Assembly (NCBI GenBank): GCA_903813345.2
Contig: CAIIXF020000001.1
Location: forward strand, 19,365,915 to 19,429,914
Direction of reading: 5' to 3'
Length of the DNA: 64,000 nt
Origin: Owenia fusiformis
Taxonomy: Eukaryota; Annelida; Polychaeta; Sabellida; Oweniidae
The notes under the pieces: model-generated
What the model saw: only the letters and a program-made list of their open reading frames with translations
What the model was told of the DNA's origin: nothing
Database searches by the model: none
Translations under genes and position numbers: made by a program
Shown: positions 11,944 to 25,700 of the stretch, one piece after another
How positions within the stretch are numbered: position 1 is the stretch's first letter
Layout: each line of letters begins with the position of its first letter

Positions 11944-13088
11944 CAGGGAAATGTATTGGAAATAATATGGACTAACTAAAAATGATTTAAATGTTTAAAC
12001 ATCCTTCCATCATGGGGCTTTCGAGATCCAGAAAATCTTTTTTTCTGGAATGTGTTCTGTAGCTCTGGAAGGTGTATTCAACTGAACGTTAAGCATGTTC
12101 TTTACAAATTGAAAATTGAAACTGAGAACTTGAACACAATCCAGGAAGAACTAACGAGCAATTTGTGACTTTAATATGTAATTTGGTAATTTGTCTTGTG
12201 TTTCTAACAATGAATTCAATTAGGGAAGTGATGTCAAATATTGAATAATTAATAGGCACATTCACCGATCAAAGTGGCTATCAATTTAATATTTTGTATT
12301 CAAACATGGCCGTGCTCTATTTAAATGCAGCATAGCCAAAAATGAACTTTCATTATTTCTCCATACACTTCATACACATTCAGTCATGACTTCATACACA
12401 TCCAGTCATGACTCCATACATAGTCAATCATGACTTCATACACATCCAGTCATGACTCCCTACATAGTCAGTCATGACTTCATACACTTTCAGTCTTGAT
12501 TCTTTAAACAGCCACTCATGACTCCATAAATAGTCAGTCATGACTTCAGTGATGACTTCATAGAAGGTCAGACACAAAATAAGAAAAAAAACCTTCATAA
12601 GAAAAATGAGAAATTCAATTCAATTTAGAAAGACATATCGATATTGTATTCAGGTGTTGGGTAAGATAATTAATAAACCAACATCCTTCAATTATTTATT
12701 TCCCAATGCTCAATATTTATAAACCATAAGGTAAATTATGGTTTCGGAGCAGACACTGTGTTGCTATAGCAACCAACACTTTATCACACATCTACTTAAG
12801 TTTGTGAATCACAGAGGTACTAGAGTCAAATAAACACTAAACCGACCCCAATAAAATCAATTGAACCAACTTAGTCTGTGTTGATAGTGCTATGAATTCA
12901 TTTACCTGGTTAGCTATGAGAAAATCTTAATTGTAGATTATCTGAAATATCATGACATTGATTGAATCTTCATGTAAATCATTTTTAAATATCATAACAT
13001 TGATTGAATCTTATCTTGCTTATCTTCTTAAATATTATAACCTTGAATCTCAATTATTGATGATTATCTTTATCTTATCTAATTTCAG
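11944..13088. other. Non-coding; probable intron 5' of the membrane-protein exon
   Basis: Apart from the minisatellite at 12362-12560, I see only AT-rich sequence ending in the acceptor TCTAATTTCAG at 13088. No convincing upstream coding exon is visible here. Confidence 0.5.
12362..12560. repeat. 'CAGTCATGACTTCATACACA' minisatellite
   Basis: Units of about 22 bp alternating CATGACTTCATACACATCC and CATGACTCCATACATAGT, about 8-9 copies. CAGTCATGACT forms a partial palindrome in each. Confidence 0.85.
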
Positions 13089-14176
13089 AATTGACAATTG
13101 TATTGTGTGCCCCATATGCCATGGCAACCACAACAGAAACAGTTGTTATGACAACAGGAACAACAACTACACAAAGTTCCAAAGGTATGGCAGATTCACA
13201 CTTGACAGTAATATATGTGATCGTTGGGACTGTTGTCACAGTCCCAGTGCTATGTATTGGTTGCTGCTGTTTAAAAGCTTACTGTCGAGGACGTGAAGAA
13301 AGGAGTGAAAGAAAACGAAAAGAAGAGGAAGTGAAAATGAGGGCCGCACGGGCTGCAGCGAGACATAAACCTGTCAAACCAAAGCAACCAGTTATCAACA
13401 GCCAGGCCATGGAGAACTATATCAAAACTATAAATGCAAAGAGACTCCCACGCAGTCCAAAAGTTACACCGAAAAAGAGTACAATTCGAAACAAAGCAAA
13501 GTCAAACCAAACAAACAATTTATTGGCAGTTGATCCAAATGGAAACATTGATGAAAGGGGATTTGAGGAAATTAGCCTCAAGAGTGATAGCTATACACTT
13601 GAAAATGATAAACCAAATGAAAATGCTAAAACAACTAAGAGGACTCATAGGAAAACTCACAAAAACAGTCATTTAAAAGAGAATGGTAATTCAAAAACAA
13701 ATGGCCATCCCACTAAACAACAAAGAAATAGCCATTCTAATAGTAAAGATGATTTAAAAATGAATGGCTTGATACATCAGAATGGTCACATCACTAAAAA
13801 CGGTCACATTAGAAATCATGGAGATGATGAAGTATTTAGCAATGGGATTGTGAACAGTGGTTTTATAGAGGATACTATAGATGATAATATGGAACTTCAA
13901 AAACCGCCAAGACCGCCAATCAGAAATGGATACGCTTCATCAAAGGAAAATGGTGGACAAAGTGGACTACATCACTCAAATGGAAAAACTAAAAGAGCCC
14001 ATATGAAAGGATTTCAGGAAAGCGATGACGATCATATCATTGATATTGGTGATGCTTCAGAAGCAATGGAACAAGCTACATTAGTACATGTAAATGGTAC
14101 CCATAGCAGTCAATCCAATAGAAAATCTCATCATTCAAAGAAAAATAAACCTCGCGAACATCTTTCATCAGTTTGA
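13089..14176 (+). CDS. Terminal exon of an unrecognised single-pass membrane protein
   Basis: A 361-codon open frame follows a good acceptor (ATCTAATTTCAG at 13077-13088), so it is most likely the last coding exon. The first ATG in frame is at 13121. Residues about 12-30 are Thr-rich (a possible O-glycosylated stalk). Residues 38-61 form one hydrophobic segment (LTVIYVIVGTVVTVPVLCIG). The cluster CCCLKAYC follows (possible palmitoylation), then a basic stop-transfer RGREERSERKRKEEE. The cytoplasmic tail of about 295 aa is Lys/Asn/His-rich with repeated NGH motifs, an EDTIDDNMEL acidic patch and PPRPP (SH3-type). It ends HLSSV, a class I PDZ-type terminus. A TGA stop ends the frame. The extracellular part would lie in unresolved upstream exons. 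No family is assigned. Confidence 0.75.
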
Positions 14177-16294
14177 AAAAATTATATACTGAGACTAAAT
14201 GAGAAAATCAATGGGAGATAATGATCGTGTTCGTGGAAGGGACTTATTATGCAACATTAATATGTCAATTCTCATGTTATCAACAGAATTATAACAGACT
14301 GCAGTATAATAAAAAACAAAATACCATGTTGGAGATTTCAATAATACAGGGTGGGCCACAAAAAATGCATCCCACTAGTTGATACTATTCATATGTTATT
14401 TATGATATACCATTGAAAAGATGATTCAATTTATTTGTAAATTTTAATTTAATTAAGAGTATTTACATGTGTATACTTAAATCCTTAAAAGATTAGATAA
14501 TGGCTGTGATATTATAACAACAGAATATATGCTGCCATAACAGCATCATTTTTTGAATAACATCCATTTGCTTTAAAGACAATATGATTAATTCACCATT
14601 TCATTGTAGATTAATCATCTATCCAGTGGTATCATCATTTATGTCTAACTTGTTATGATCATAAATTTTAAGCGATCCATTAGAATACGATATTATAGGA
14701 TATTAGAATATGATATTATAGGTATTCTTACTCTATGTATATTGGCGCTATAGTAATTGAATTTGGCAATTTATTTTCAACAGGACCAATATCCTTGATT
14801 TCATTTAATGTATAGCTAAATTGTAAATAGTTCTGCCTCAAATAATGCATTTAAGCTTATTTGCTGAAAAACTGAAATAATTTGACACAATTAATTTTGC
14901 AATTAATTTGGCAGTTATCAATTTTTATTTGAATACAAAAGTGCAATGTTTTCCAATTTGATAATGTATGTATTTATATATTTATGAAATCAGATTTTTA
15001 CAAACTCATCCAGTTTTGGATGAACAAATCCGTCCATATTATCATATAAATATTTGTAAATATTTTCATTGACAATATTTTGTAATGATGCTTTGGAAGA
15101 TGTCACTTCTAGATTTTGCAGTAACTTTGACAATACATGTCATGTACGATGTAATTTAAGTACAGTACTGTACTTTGACATGTATTTTATATTTAATGGG
15201 ACGTGTTAGAAATGATAATCAATTAATAAAAAAGTCTTTATGACAAAGGATATTCACTTGACAAGAGGTCTTGAGGCCAAATCTGTGATATAATACTGTC
15301 TGTTGTTTAATATGGCACATTTAGAACACATTTAGATAAGGTGTTTATAGGAAACCATAGCTTAAGGCATCAACATTGGATCAGAATTCTCATGAAGTAT
15401 AAGCATTTTTATTATTTACATAGAAGTCTTGATTACATTGTTTCTCAATTGTTTTCTCCCGAGGCCATGTTTAAATATTAATCTTTAAGGCTATTGTGAT
15501 GTAATATTACAGCATTGTCAGACGTAACACGTGATCCAACACATGATCGATGAATGTTGAAGTGATATGTCATAGCATACAAAATTTCATTTCTTATTTT
15601 ACCAATATCAGTCAACAATGCTTTTACTTGAATTAAGCATGTACATTTTTGAATTTCTATGCTTCTATGAAAAAGTTTCAAACACTGAAATTTTAAAGTG
15701 TTTAGATAACATGTTTTTTATCTCACACTGTGTGAGTTAATGTATTAATGTAATCGCTCACTCATTTGTACCTTTAATAACAATTCAAAAAGGTTTCCTT
15801 TTAAAATATGGCATCTAAAGTTAAAAAAAGTGGTAGCCAATTTCATTGCCAAAATCAGGTTTTCAACACGTTCACCATGTGAGTCCAGTACCCATGGTAC
15901 TGTTAAATACATACTGCTTTACCATCTTCATTCGCAGGCTAAAGCAGAGTCCTCAAATCCTAACTTTGAGCATTTTATTGATTTCAATGAGCAAGTTTAA
16001 TTTTTTATTGGAAATGGTACCAGGCTGCCTTGTACTTTGTTTATTTTACTGAAATGAATTAACATCTATTATTACCACCTTGCCGGGCCAGTTCTAGGGG
16101 TTTTAGTGCTAGTTTAGAAGGCGTTTATTTTACTATATCGACCTGAGAAATGTGTGACGTCATAGTGGTGGTCCATATGGACCGGTCTAGAATATATTCT
16201 GGACCGGCAATTTTCCCCGGGAAATTAGATATCGTTCAATGCGTAAGATTTTCTTGCTGTTTCAGTCCTGGTCGTTAACGGTGGTAATAATACT
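14177..16294. other. 3'-flanking or 3'-UTR DNA with solo repeat ends
   Basis: Contains a solo mariner-type end TACAGGGTGGGCCACAAAAA at 14346, a related copy of which is at 54711. It also has a solo end of the GCTCACATGGTG family at 15873-15905, plus several AATAAA hexamers. No coding region is supported. Confidence 0.5.
14308..14313 (+). terminator. Candidate polyadenylation signal after the membrane-protein exon
   Basis: AATAAA lies about 132 nt beyond the TGA at 14176. More AATAAA hexamers occur near 15226, 16600 and 16775-16795, so a longer 3' UTR is equally possible. Confidence 0.3.
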
Positions 16295-16395
16295 AATAAC
16301 GTCATTTCTGCGAGCAATATAGTGAAATATTGGACCTTGGGCCTTTGGCCCTCGGTCCAATATTTCACTATATCGCCCTTAGAAATGACGTTATT
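16295..16395. repeat. Strong hairpin, 49-bp arms with a 3-nt loop
   Basis: Arms 16295-16343 and 16347-16395 pair with about 6 mismatches around TTT. Each holds AATAACGTCATTTCT and then TATAGTGAAATATTGGACC, closing with GGGCCTTTGGCCC. A diverged direct copy of one arm occurs upstream at about 16130-16165 beside a second palindrome (ACCGGTCTAG through CTGGACCGG), so the hairpin may be one end of a larger decayed element. Confidence 0.85.
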
Positions 16396-16852
16396 GTACT
16401 ATTATATGGTTGACATGTATATTATGAACTTGACATAATTAATAATAAAATATGTTTTTAAAGATCTATGAGATTAAGCATTATAAAAAGTATATGTATT
16501 TAAATATTATGTATATTATTTAAAAGACAAATATCTGAATCTTAGAGGTTTTGTATTCTAAAATATGGTTGACATTGTTTTATTTTTCACTGGAGGTGAA
16601 ATAAAGCTTACTCTTATAAAGATATATTGTCAAGCAGTTTTTATTCAAAAATTTTAAACCAAGAACTGTATGATTTTAGCAATTTCTATTCAAATGTTTA
16701 ACAGTATGTGGTTTATACATAGACCCACCTAGCATTATAAATGTTAGAGTGCTGCTGTTTTAAAAGCATATGTCTAAATAAAAATAAATAAATAACAAAA
16801 CTGTATTTGTTGTGTGGTGTTATGTCGTGGTTATTTAATACACAGAAAATAC

Positions 16853-17131
16853 TAGTTCAACAAGTTAAACCCAATACCACGACTTTCATTTATTAATCTG
16901 AATGTTCTTGTTGCCGTGATTGGGTTTAACTTCCGTGCTATGCTTTCATTGGTTGCAAATTCTCACTCTCAGTTATTAATAAAACATGCATAAAATTCCA
17001 TGCGCTGCCATAGGCCACCATTAAATTTTTTGCATCAAGGGCCGAATAGGCACGGACGTTAAACCTAGGGCGAGCCACACGATATGTCAGATAAGAAATA
17101 AGGCCCAGACTAGGTTTAACTTGTTGAACTA
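16853..17131. mobile_element. 279-bp MITE with TAGTTCAACAAGTTAAACC ends
   Basis: TAGTTCAACAAGTTAAACC at 16853 is repeated inverted at 17113-17131. If the outer TA is the target duplication, the element is mariner-like (ends GTTCAACAAG). A second inverted pair (GTTAAACCCAAT / ATTGGGTTTAAC) is nested at 16863-16930. Confidence 0.75.
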
Positions 17132-19503
17132 AGAGAATGCAAGCAGTGTTTAGATGTTTAGATAGTAAACCAATGATAGATTGTAACAAAAGGATTTCCA
17201 GATAATAGAAATTACTGAATGAATGAAATATATCTTAATTAAGGGACAATATATCAATATACACCCACAGACATTCAAATATGGGTGTATACATTTTTAA
17301 TAAGTCTTTTTTGCTTTTTTTAAATCTTCATCCAGTGTTATGTTTTGTGGCAACACATAAACAATGGCCAAGTCCTTACATTAAGTATTGGTTGCTATTT
17401 GTCCATGGACAAAATGATTAATAACTACCCAAGCTCCAATACTCCTACTATTTTCATATGATGTCATACCATGAGGAAAGAATATATAGCAACAGTATCT
17501 ATAAACACAATAAGCGATGGAGTCTAATTATCAACAGTTGTGGAATAAGTGAATTAGTTTTGTTAAGGGGAGGGGGTAAATAATGGTTTCATCAGGGGAT
17601 AGTGTTGATGTTTAATATACAAGTAAAAGAAAAATGAACACTTTAAAATTTCGTAAGATGAGGGGAGGGGAGGTCAAACCATAAAAAAATTGAATTTTAC
17701 AAATTTAACTTTTTCCAGGACTATACACCATCCCTAATTGAATTATTAACACAAATGGTCAAATTGAAATCAAAGTTTAAGGCAAATAACAATTATTTCT
17801 TGCTTGTCTTAATATCCTACGGCTGATTCAACTAACAACATTAAGCACATTGTACATTGAAGTATTGGTCAAACCCACACATTAATCCCAATAATACAGA
17901 ATTAGACTGACAAATATATTACTTATCATCTGAGGCATTAGAGACCATTATCGTTCTCCACATAAAACTGATTTGTGTTTTTGTTTCTATGGCAACTATT
18001 TATTATAAATGATTCACTCTAGCTATTAGATTTCAAACAATGGATTATTCCTTGAGATAATCCAAGTTTTAGAATAATAACATGATGTATATACTGCTGA
18101 TGTGTCAAAAGGTGTAATAATTTGTATTTTAATAAATAAAATCCACATAAATAAGTCAGTGATTGAAGATTCAATTTTAGATACACCCAAGTAATATTGA
18201 TACATGAGTCTGTTTGATCCTTTATCTCCGACTCTTAAAGAATTATACGAGTTTGAGCATCAGTCGACTGATTACTTATTAGATTCTTGATTTATAGTTT
18301 TTCACCTGACAAAACCTGACAGTATCATTATTTTTCTCATGAAAAAATCATGGGATTGCGGGGTTCCACTATTTGCACGAGTCAATAGATCCTGATTCAT
18401 CAGTTTGAAAAGTTTTGTAGCATCTCTATAACGTTTTCCAGTTATAAGCCCACTGGTCCTATACACAGATCAGTGATTATCTGGGTTTCTGAATTATGTA
18501 TGAAGCACGAGCCCATTGATTGAGAGTCTAGATGGCAGCCAACTAGAGTATTTCAAGATGTTGACATCGACAGAATAATTTCTTACACAAAATCTTTATG
18601 TAAACAAAGTCTGGCAAACACCCCACATTCATAAAGTCTCCACTCCCTAATGATCCCCTGATCTGAAAAGTTGTGATGATTCTATCCCAACCTTTTTCCT
18701 AATACCTCTATAGTCAATTGGACAAGTAAATAATACGAATTGGAGAACTTATCCTTAGAGGACCTTAATTCTATCTGTACTGTACAAGTTTTCTTCAAAA
18801 TGTTTCACTGAACCTCTCATATTGCAGTATTGCACTCAATGCTCAATAGTCAATGCAATTGAAATTCCATCGATTCACTCCCACAATATGAATCTATTTA
18901 CTTTTGCATCATCAATGTTTAGAAAATTCATAACGCCTTGTGTGATCAGAATAGACTAAATAGTTAATCTATTAATGGGGGTTGTTTCTTCATTCTATTA
19001 ACAAATTAACCACTAAGAGTTTCATAAATCATGAATATGCATGAGCTAACATCGCCATTTGGACGCGACAATACGTCATAGTTTTTATAATGTATAAATA
19101 CCTGGCTTTTTTGTGAACTATATTGGTTTTACAGTCTCAGAATTGCATCTGAGAACAAGCTCGAGATGCCATTGAGGTGCTATGTTTGGATCCTACAGGG
19201 CAATTTTTATCTCTGTTTTAGTAGTCTGCATGAAAAATTAATGATCATTTTGTCTCGATGCATTGTGTTAGCATGCTACTGATCCGTAATCATTTATGTC
19301 TGTATGATTTGATACAGAACAAAACAAAGCGGCCAGTCATGTAATATCATGGGCTCTCAATTAGATGGTAATGTGTAACAATTTCACAGCAGTTTCTCAA
19401 GGGAGAAATTAATAATTAAGAATAGACTGACATAGTTTTTTTCAGATTGCTATTTGTTGTTTGTTGATATAATAACTATGGTCTAACATAGATAGCAAAT
19501 GTT
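17132..19503. other. Non-coding; nothing firm recognised
   Basis: AT-rich with a small hairpin of 'tacaccca/tgggtgta' near 17260-17290 and G-rich runs near 17566 and 17660. No gene or transposon boundary is supported. Confidence 0.5.
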
Positions 19504-19612
19504 TTATGTTGAGTTCCCAAATCTTATCATTTGTTCACATTTCGAGTTCCCAAATCTTATCATTTGTTCACATTTCGAGTTCCAAAATCTTATCATTTGT
19601 TCACATTTCTAT
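19504..19612. repeat. Three-copy 33-bp tandem repeat
   Basis: GAGTTCCCAAATCTTATCAT followed by TTGTTCACATTTC appears three times with almost no divergence, implying recent duplication. Confidence 0.9.
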
Positions 19613-20381
19613 TTGGTCAACAAAACTGAATCTTGCCAATTAATCAATTTCACCTGATTTGACCTTTGGGCTGACTAAGCTCACTAAGTCATATCTCATC
19701 AAGTATAGTTTATTTCAGAAAAGTACATTTTTTATGAAATTGGCTGAGGAACGAGTAAACAATGTAAAGTAATAATTCCTGACCCATTATACTATTTACC
19801 TTTGATAGCTCTTAATGGGTTATTATATGCCTTCCATGATTTGTGAGGAACAAGAACAATAACCATGAAGTGCCAAAGAAAAACAAGTTACTCAACAATA
19901 TTAGAGCAACAGACAAACTTAATTGGGGCATCCAAGTTAATGATTTGACTTTCAAAACAACAGTCAAGAGATTATGAAAGAGTTCTGAAAATCTATGTCG
20001 GAAAATAATTTCAATTGAATTTATCAATAAACTAGAAACAATACAAACTTTTCCTTCTCCCGAGTTTCTCAATTATAGGAAATATTGACTGCATTCTGTT
20101 TGTTTCCTGGCTAGCTCATACAATTGAAATAGTAGTGGAAATGAAAATTATTTATTACGCCAAATTATGAACAGAGCGACCCCATTAAGTGCCACCAGAG
20201 TGCCAGAAGGTGATCAATAATACAAAAGAAGCAACAGAAACAATGAATACTAAAGCCACAAGATAAAAGGCTGCAAACCATTAAATACAAGCTAGGGACT
20301 TTGTGATAAAATTGCGATGAGCTAATGGACATTTACTATAATCTGTAACGATCCCAGAAGATTCATACTGCTGTACATAAC

Positions 20382-20616
20382 AAAGGATTGGTATTGATAT
20401 GGTGAACTGAATTTAACATTGTTTTTCTCTTAAACATATTATCAAAAACGTTCTGTAAAAACACATGATCCTTTATGTAATGGTCACTGATAGACAATAA
20501 TTTAATGCAAACATCATTTTTTATATAATTTTATTTGTGAAAAATTTTGAAATTTTTGATGACTGGTTTGAGAAACATGTGTTCAATTCAGTTCACCATA
20601 TCGATACCAATCCTTT
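20382..20616. mobile_element. 235-bp MITE, 'AAAGGATTGGTATYGATATG' ends
   Basis: The ends match inverted over about 30 bp (AAAGGATTGGTATTGATATG then GTGAACTGAAT; the right arm reads the same with one change). A solo end of the same family is at 6675. No clear target duplication. Confidence 0.8.
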
Positions 20617-23600
20617 ACAAGTCAAAGTCCTGACTGATTCAGGCAGAAAATGCTTTAAGGTGTATTTATACTTTTAATGAAAATTGATTTGAAGGGTCTG
20701 GTATATAATGATATATCGCTATATCTTTTATTCTCGTAGATATCCTTATCACAGACTTGTTAACTCAAAAATAGGAGTTATTTATTTTGTTATATTACAG
20801 TAATAATTATTTATTGGAAAGTCGCCATGACACGCAACATCAAAGTCTATTTAATTGCATGGTTTCAACTTGTCATGTCATGATAAATTCCATTATGGTT
20901 GCCATAAATCGCATCCTCCATATTCACCTTCATTTGCATGCTATACTATGCTATTTTCAAGGGTTAAAAGTAAGTCTGTCTTTGGAGAATGAGTAAAACT
21001 TTTCTGATTAGACCTTTATATACATTATAGAACCATACAATTTATAGAACCATCAATTTAATAAAAAATAACAATGATTCATCAGACCATAAGCACTTTT
21101 CAATGTACCATAAATATTCATGGGGCCATGAATACTTCTCAACACCTATATTACCACAAGTACTAAAAATTATCAAACCATGCACACTATTCATCCAGCA
21201 TATCTGACCACACATACTATTCAGAAGACCATGAATACTATTCATGATGCCCATTTGGTCACAAATACCATTCATCAAACCATGTGTACTATCAAGAAAC
21301 CAGATACTATTCAAATGCATATTTTTCCTCCATGCGGATATTCTTGTCGCTTTAAAGAGAGGGCTTTCGTCATAATGTTACATTATTCACTCTGTTTTAT
21401 TATTCTAGTGTATAGCTTCATTTCTGAGGCCTTCTTGATTAGTACAGAAAAATATAAAAATCTCTGTAATTCTTATGTATTGTATTGATTGAACCAATAT
21501 TACATTTTAAGAAAATTCCTAACGTGACAAAATGTATAGAAGGACCAGACAGGGACATTATTTTAATAACATCATATTGATTTGTATTCAAAGTGAATCA
21601 ATGTAATTACAGTATTTACTTAGATTTAAAATTCAGTAGAGATAAAAATTCAATTGGTTTTTCTGCATTCATATTGTCCAAAAATAAGTCAAACATTTGT
21701 AACTTCTGAATGGTTTCAATATAGTATCTGTTTATTAAAATTAAAATAATTAATAACTATCAATTTATAATAAAAAATAGTTAATAATTTATTAATTTAC
21801 TTTCCAAATGATAAACGACAATTTGATTACGATGGTATTGGTATAGAGTTATAGACTAGTAATATTGAATCGTTAGCATTTCTACTGGAGACAAATACAG
21901 ACTCGTGTTTTCCATATCAAACAAAACGTGACAATTTTGATGAAACCTGAAACTTACAAAGAAAGATCTTAGGAACAGCAGGGATGGCATCTGATTGACT
22001 AAATAACAATGGGGCAATTTATTGAAGACACGATGCAATAACAATCACCTGGGAGGCGACATTTGAGTGACTTCTTTCTTTGAAACACAATATTAGTATA
22101 CAGTCCATGTAATGTGCAGTTGTACACTGTATGTATAAATGTATTGGAACATGTTTAATGCAAGAATATGGCAGAAATCTCAGGGATAAGGACTTATATG
22201 TCAAATACATATATAAAGAAGGCATTAACATGAAAAATTTCACCACCTGCCATTTGTTACAGACACCAAAGGCCAACCACTGAACACTGTCCACAAAGAG
22301 ACTTTATGATGATGACATAAATAAAGCATAAGACCAAAGAGACAAAACAGAGCAAGAAAATATACATTGGAGAGCACCACCAAGCAAAAGGAAAACAAAC
22401 CCCCAATATCCCAAACATTGATCTGACATACAAAGAAACAATGTTTAGTACTAGCTACCCACTGTCACACAATACAGGAATAAAGTAATCACATAGCTGA
22501 AAATTGTTTTAAAAAGATTACTTGTGAGATTCCTAATAAGCAGTATCTTAAATTCACGAAGTGTAATTTCCACGAAATAACCTCAAGTATCACTCTTTGT
22601 TCCTTTGACTCATCCAATCATCAAGCCACAAAGCCCACTTCTAGACATCTAAGACTAAGAATAGTTCTGTTTTATGGTCTCCTGGCTTGACCAACCTAAT
22701 AACACCAAAGATGAACATCTTCTGATCATCCAAAACAAGACAATAAAAGAACTAGTAATCACTGTAAAAGCTGCACTCAACACCCTAGGTTATAAGAAAA
22801 CTCTAGTTAACAAAGACTACAAAGTGACATACTATCATAAGGGAATCTAAACTAGTGTGCTCACACCTACTGACATGCTTTCCTATAGGACCTACTGACA
22901 TGCTTTCATATAGGACTTACTGACACGCTTTCCTAAGAGAATTTAATAAAGGTGGCCATGCCTACTAGACTGGCATGCTATCCGAAGGAAACACTTGGTT
23001 ATGTTGCAGCCACAGAAGAATGTTTAATCAAGTCATACACTGAGAAAAAATACTTTTCTATAAAGCTTTTATTAATCAAAACCCCGTAGTTCATACTGCA
23101 ATAAGATTGCACAGCGATACCCTATAATCTTTTTACAAACATGCAATGTTTTGTTTCTATTTGCCGTTGTAATATTTATAATTTGCGTGTGTAAATCCAC
23201 TGAATGCGAAGCCTCAGACATCAAAGTTCCATGTTTACAAAGTATGGAACCAAGAACTATAAATACATTATCAACTCTTCAAAACAAGGTATTAACATGC
23301 AAAATGTCACAACCTGCCATTTGTTACAAATGCCAACTGGCAAACACCAATCGCCAAATGCAAACACCATTCAGAAAATGGTTGGAGAATACAACAATAT
23401 GTCTTCTGGTGATGACATAAAAACACTACAAGACTGAAGAATTAAGTTGGATATTGTTCAAAGTTACTTTAGGTATTAAAGTTTAATTAACAAGTACAAT
23501 ATTTAATGGTTATTCAACTGACAGTGAATGGGTACAGTAGTTCAATAAACAGCTGTTTAATATAACAAACAATGAACATTGTATTATAAACAAAAGCATC

Positions 23601-25700
23601 ATTTAGATTTTAGTAACCTTTCTTTATATTCTATATTCAATTCTGAGTTACAATCGTTCATAAGTTTTTTTTTCTTTAAAATCGATGATTTTAACTGCAA
23701 AAATAATCACTGACTGACACATCTATTCGTGATGGTTAATATGCATATCTACATGTTGGACACCTTATATTAAGACGCATATTTAAATTTAACTTAAACT
23801 ATATTTTCCTTATATACATTCATATACATTAAAATACCTACTTGTGACACTTGGAGTGACAGATACTTTAATTTAGAAACTAAATTTTCTTTTTATTTAT
23901 GATACACATTTGATACAACCTTGACATTTGGATGCCTTGAAATCTTACACTTTTCTGACATTTGGCAATGCCTTGACTTTTGGCTTGAGTATGTGTCCAT
24001 CTATTGAAGTAATAGTATAGGCTCTGAGGGGTGGATAAAATTTATTTCCCCAAATCAAGGAGACATCTAATACGATAAACCCTATTTCAGCTAAGCATTG
24101 TATTTGAAGGATTGTTACAGTAGAGCGTTTCATATAAAATATTACAGCATTTTTATTCCTTTAGGACGAAAATATTTTTGATAAAATTTTCAAATGTGAT
24201 GGATGAATAAATTTGTTTGTACGATCAAATTTGTCAGATATAAGAAATATCTACATGTATTATCAAATCTATGACCACTTGTTAGTGAAAAAATCACATT
24301 TAAAGTCTTATCTTATATTGGAAAAATAGCTGTATAAGTAATATACCTTTACAGTTTACTGTATTATAAATCTTGTATTGTAAGCTCTAGCCACAATAGT
24401 ATATTGTCTTGTTACATGATATCTCAGTTGGCCTATTAAACACAAGAAAATATACTTAGATGCTACAGATACACATCTCTAAAAAAAACTCAGCACTAAA
24501 GTTTTTCTGGGTCCACTTTTCAAATATGCTCGCCTTGACGATTGGCCTTAATGTGTGACCATTAAGCTTATTTAGCATATGCATATATTTAAACTCAATC
24601 ATTTTAGCAGATTTTCATGTTGAAATATAATTCAATCGATGAATATAAATACATTTGATAGAATGTTCCCAGATAACATAATATTAATATTTGTTTTGGT
24701 TTTTATTACAGTTGTATACACATGCACGTTTCTATTCAATACGGTTTATTAATTTTTAAGTACATGGAGCATAAGTATCTACAAGTTTTTATTTACACAT
24801 TCTTATTACAAAGTTATAACTACAATATACAGTAATATTTACAAATTAATAAATATTTGCAATTGTATACTGGCCTAAATTGAACCTGATATAAAATGAT
24901 AGGATCCCAAAAAATATATCATGGACTTTGGCATATTTTTTTCCAGGAAATGTGACCTTTAGATATATTAGATACCACCTTGCTAAGTTTCAACAAGGCA
25001 CATGACTTGAACGAGATCACACCATCGAAAATTCTTTAAATTGGAAACCAGAAAACTAGATACCCGCCCAAAAGTTAATAAGCTCTAGAACTTTATGTCC
25101 TCTATCATGTGAGTGAATTTGGAGAAAATTCGATGAGCGGTTTTCCTAAAATGGTGATGACAAGATTTACTGAAAACCTTCAAAATGGCCACCAGAAAAC
25201 AAGATAGCCACTCAAAAGATATTCAGGTCTAGAACTTGACATCCTTTATCATGTATGTGAGTTTGGAGAAAATCTGATGAGCGGTTTTCCTGAAATTGCG
25301 ATGACAAAAAAGCGTGACGATCATGACCACGATCCCAATAACTATCTGTGTGCTAAAAAGGTTGTAGCGAGGATGGTGGAGGGTACTGGGTAGGGAAATA
25401 TTTCGATTTCGAATTACGCATTCTCCCCTAATGTGTCAATATTCACATTAAATGTGAAAAATATAAACAAATATGTCAATAATTATTAGTAATATACACT
25501 GGTATACATATAGCACACTGCTATTGCACTCAATGCAATAATTCCATTATATGGAATTCTAATCACAAAAATATTCAGGTTTCTGTCCTTTCAAAAGCAT
25601 ATATTTTTCTATATTCACATTGTCATACATCATGCGTATTGTACACTTTAAGTAGCTCAAGAAAAGCATTGTTTAAGCATCTAAGTTTCTAAATATTGTA
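20617..25700. other. Non-coding, repeat-rich; no supported gene
   Basis: Holds degenerate 'accatgaatactattca' repeats (21050-21310), a three-copy 31-bp 'ctactgacatgctttcctat' repeat (22865-22938), a diverged direct repeat (22225-22320 and 23288-23430) and a two-copy block of about 150 bp with 'gagaaaatycgatgagcggt' (25035-25310). The last is also a distant inverted relative of 50290-50480. Short open frames here lack starts, splice logic or recognisable domains. Confidence 0.5.

Noticed and set aside
12952-13296. Alternative frame over the membrane-protein exon (Cys/Asn-rich, NCIVCPICHGNHNRNSCY)
   Set aside because: It runs through the acceptor into AT-rich intron sequence and ends in a stop within the TM region, while the other frame stays open for 361 codons with a coherent TM protein.
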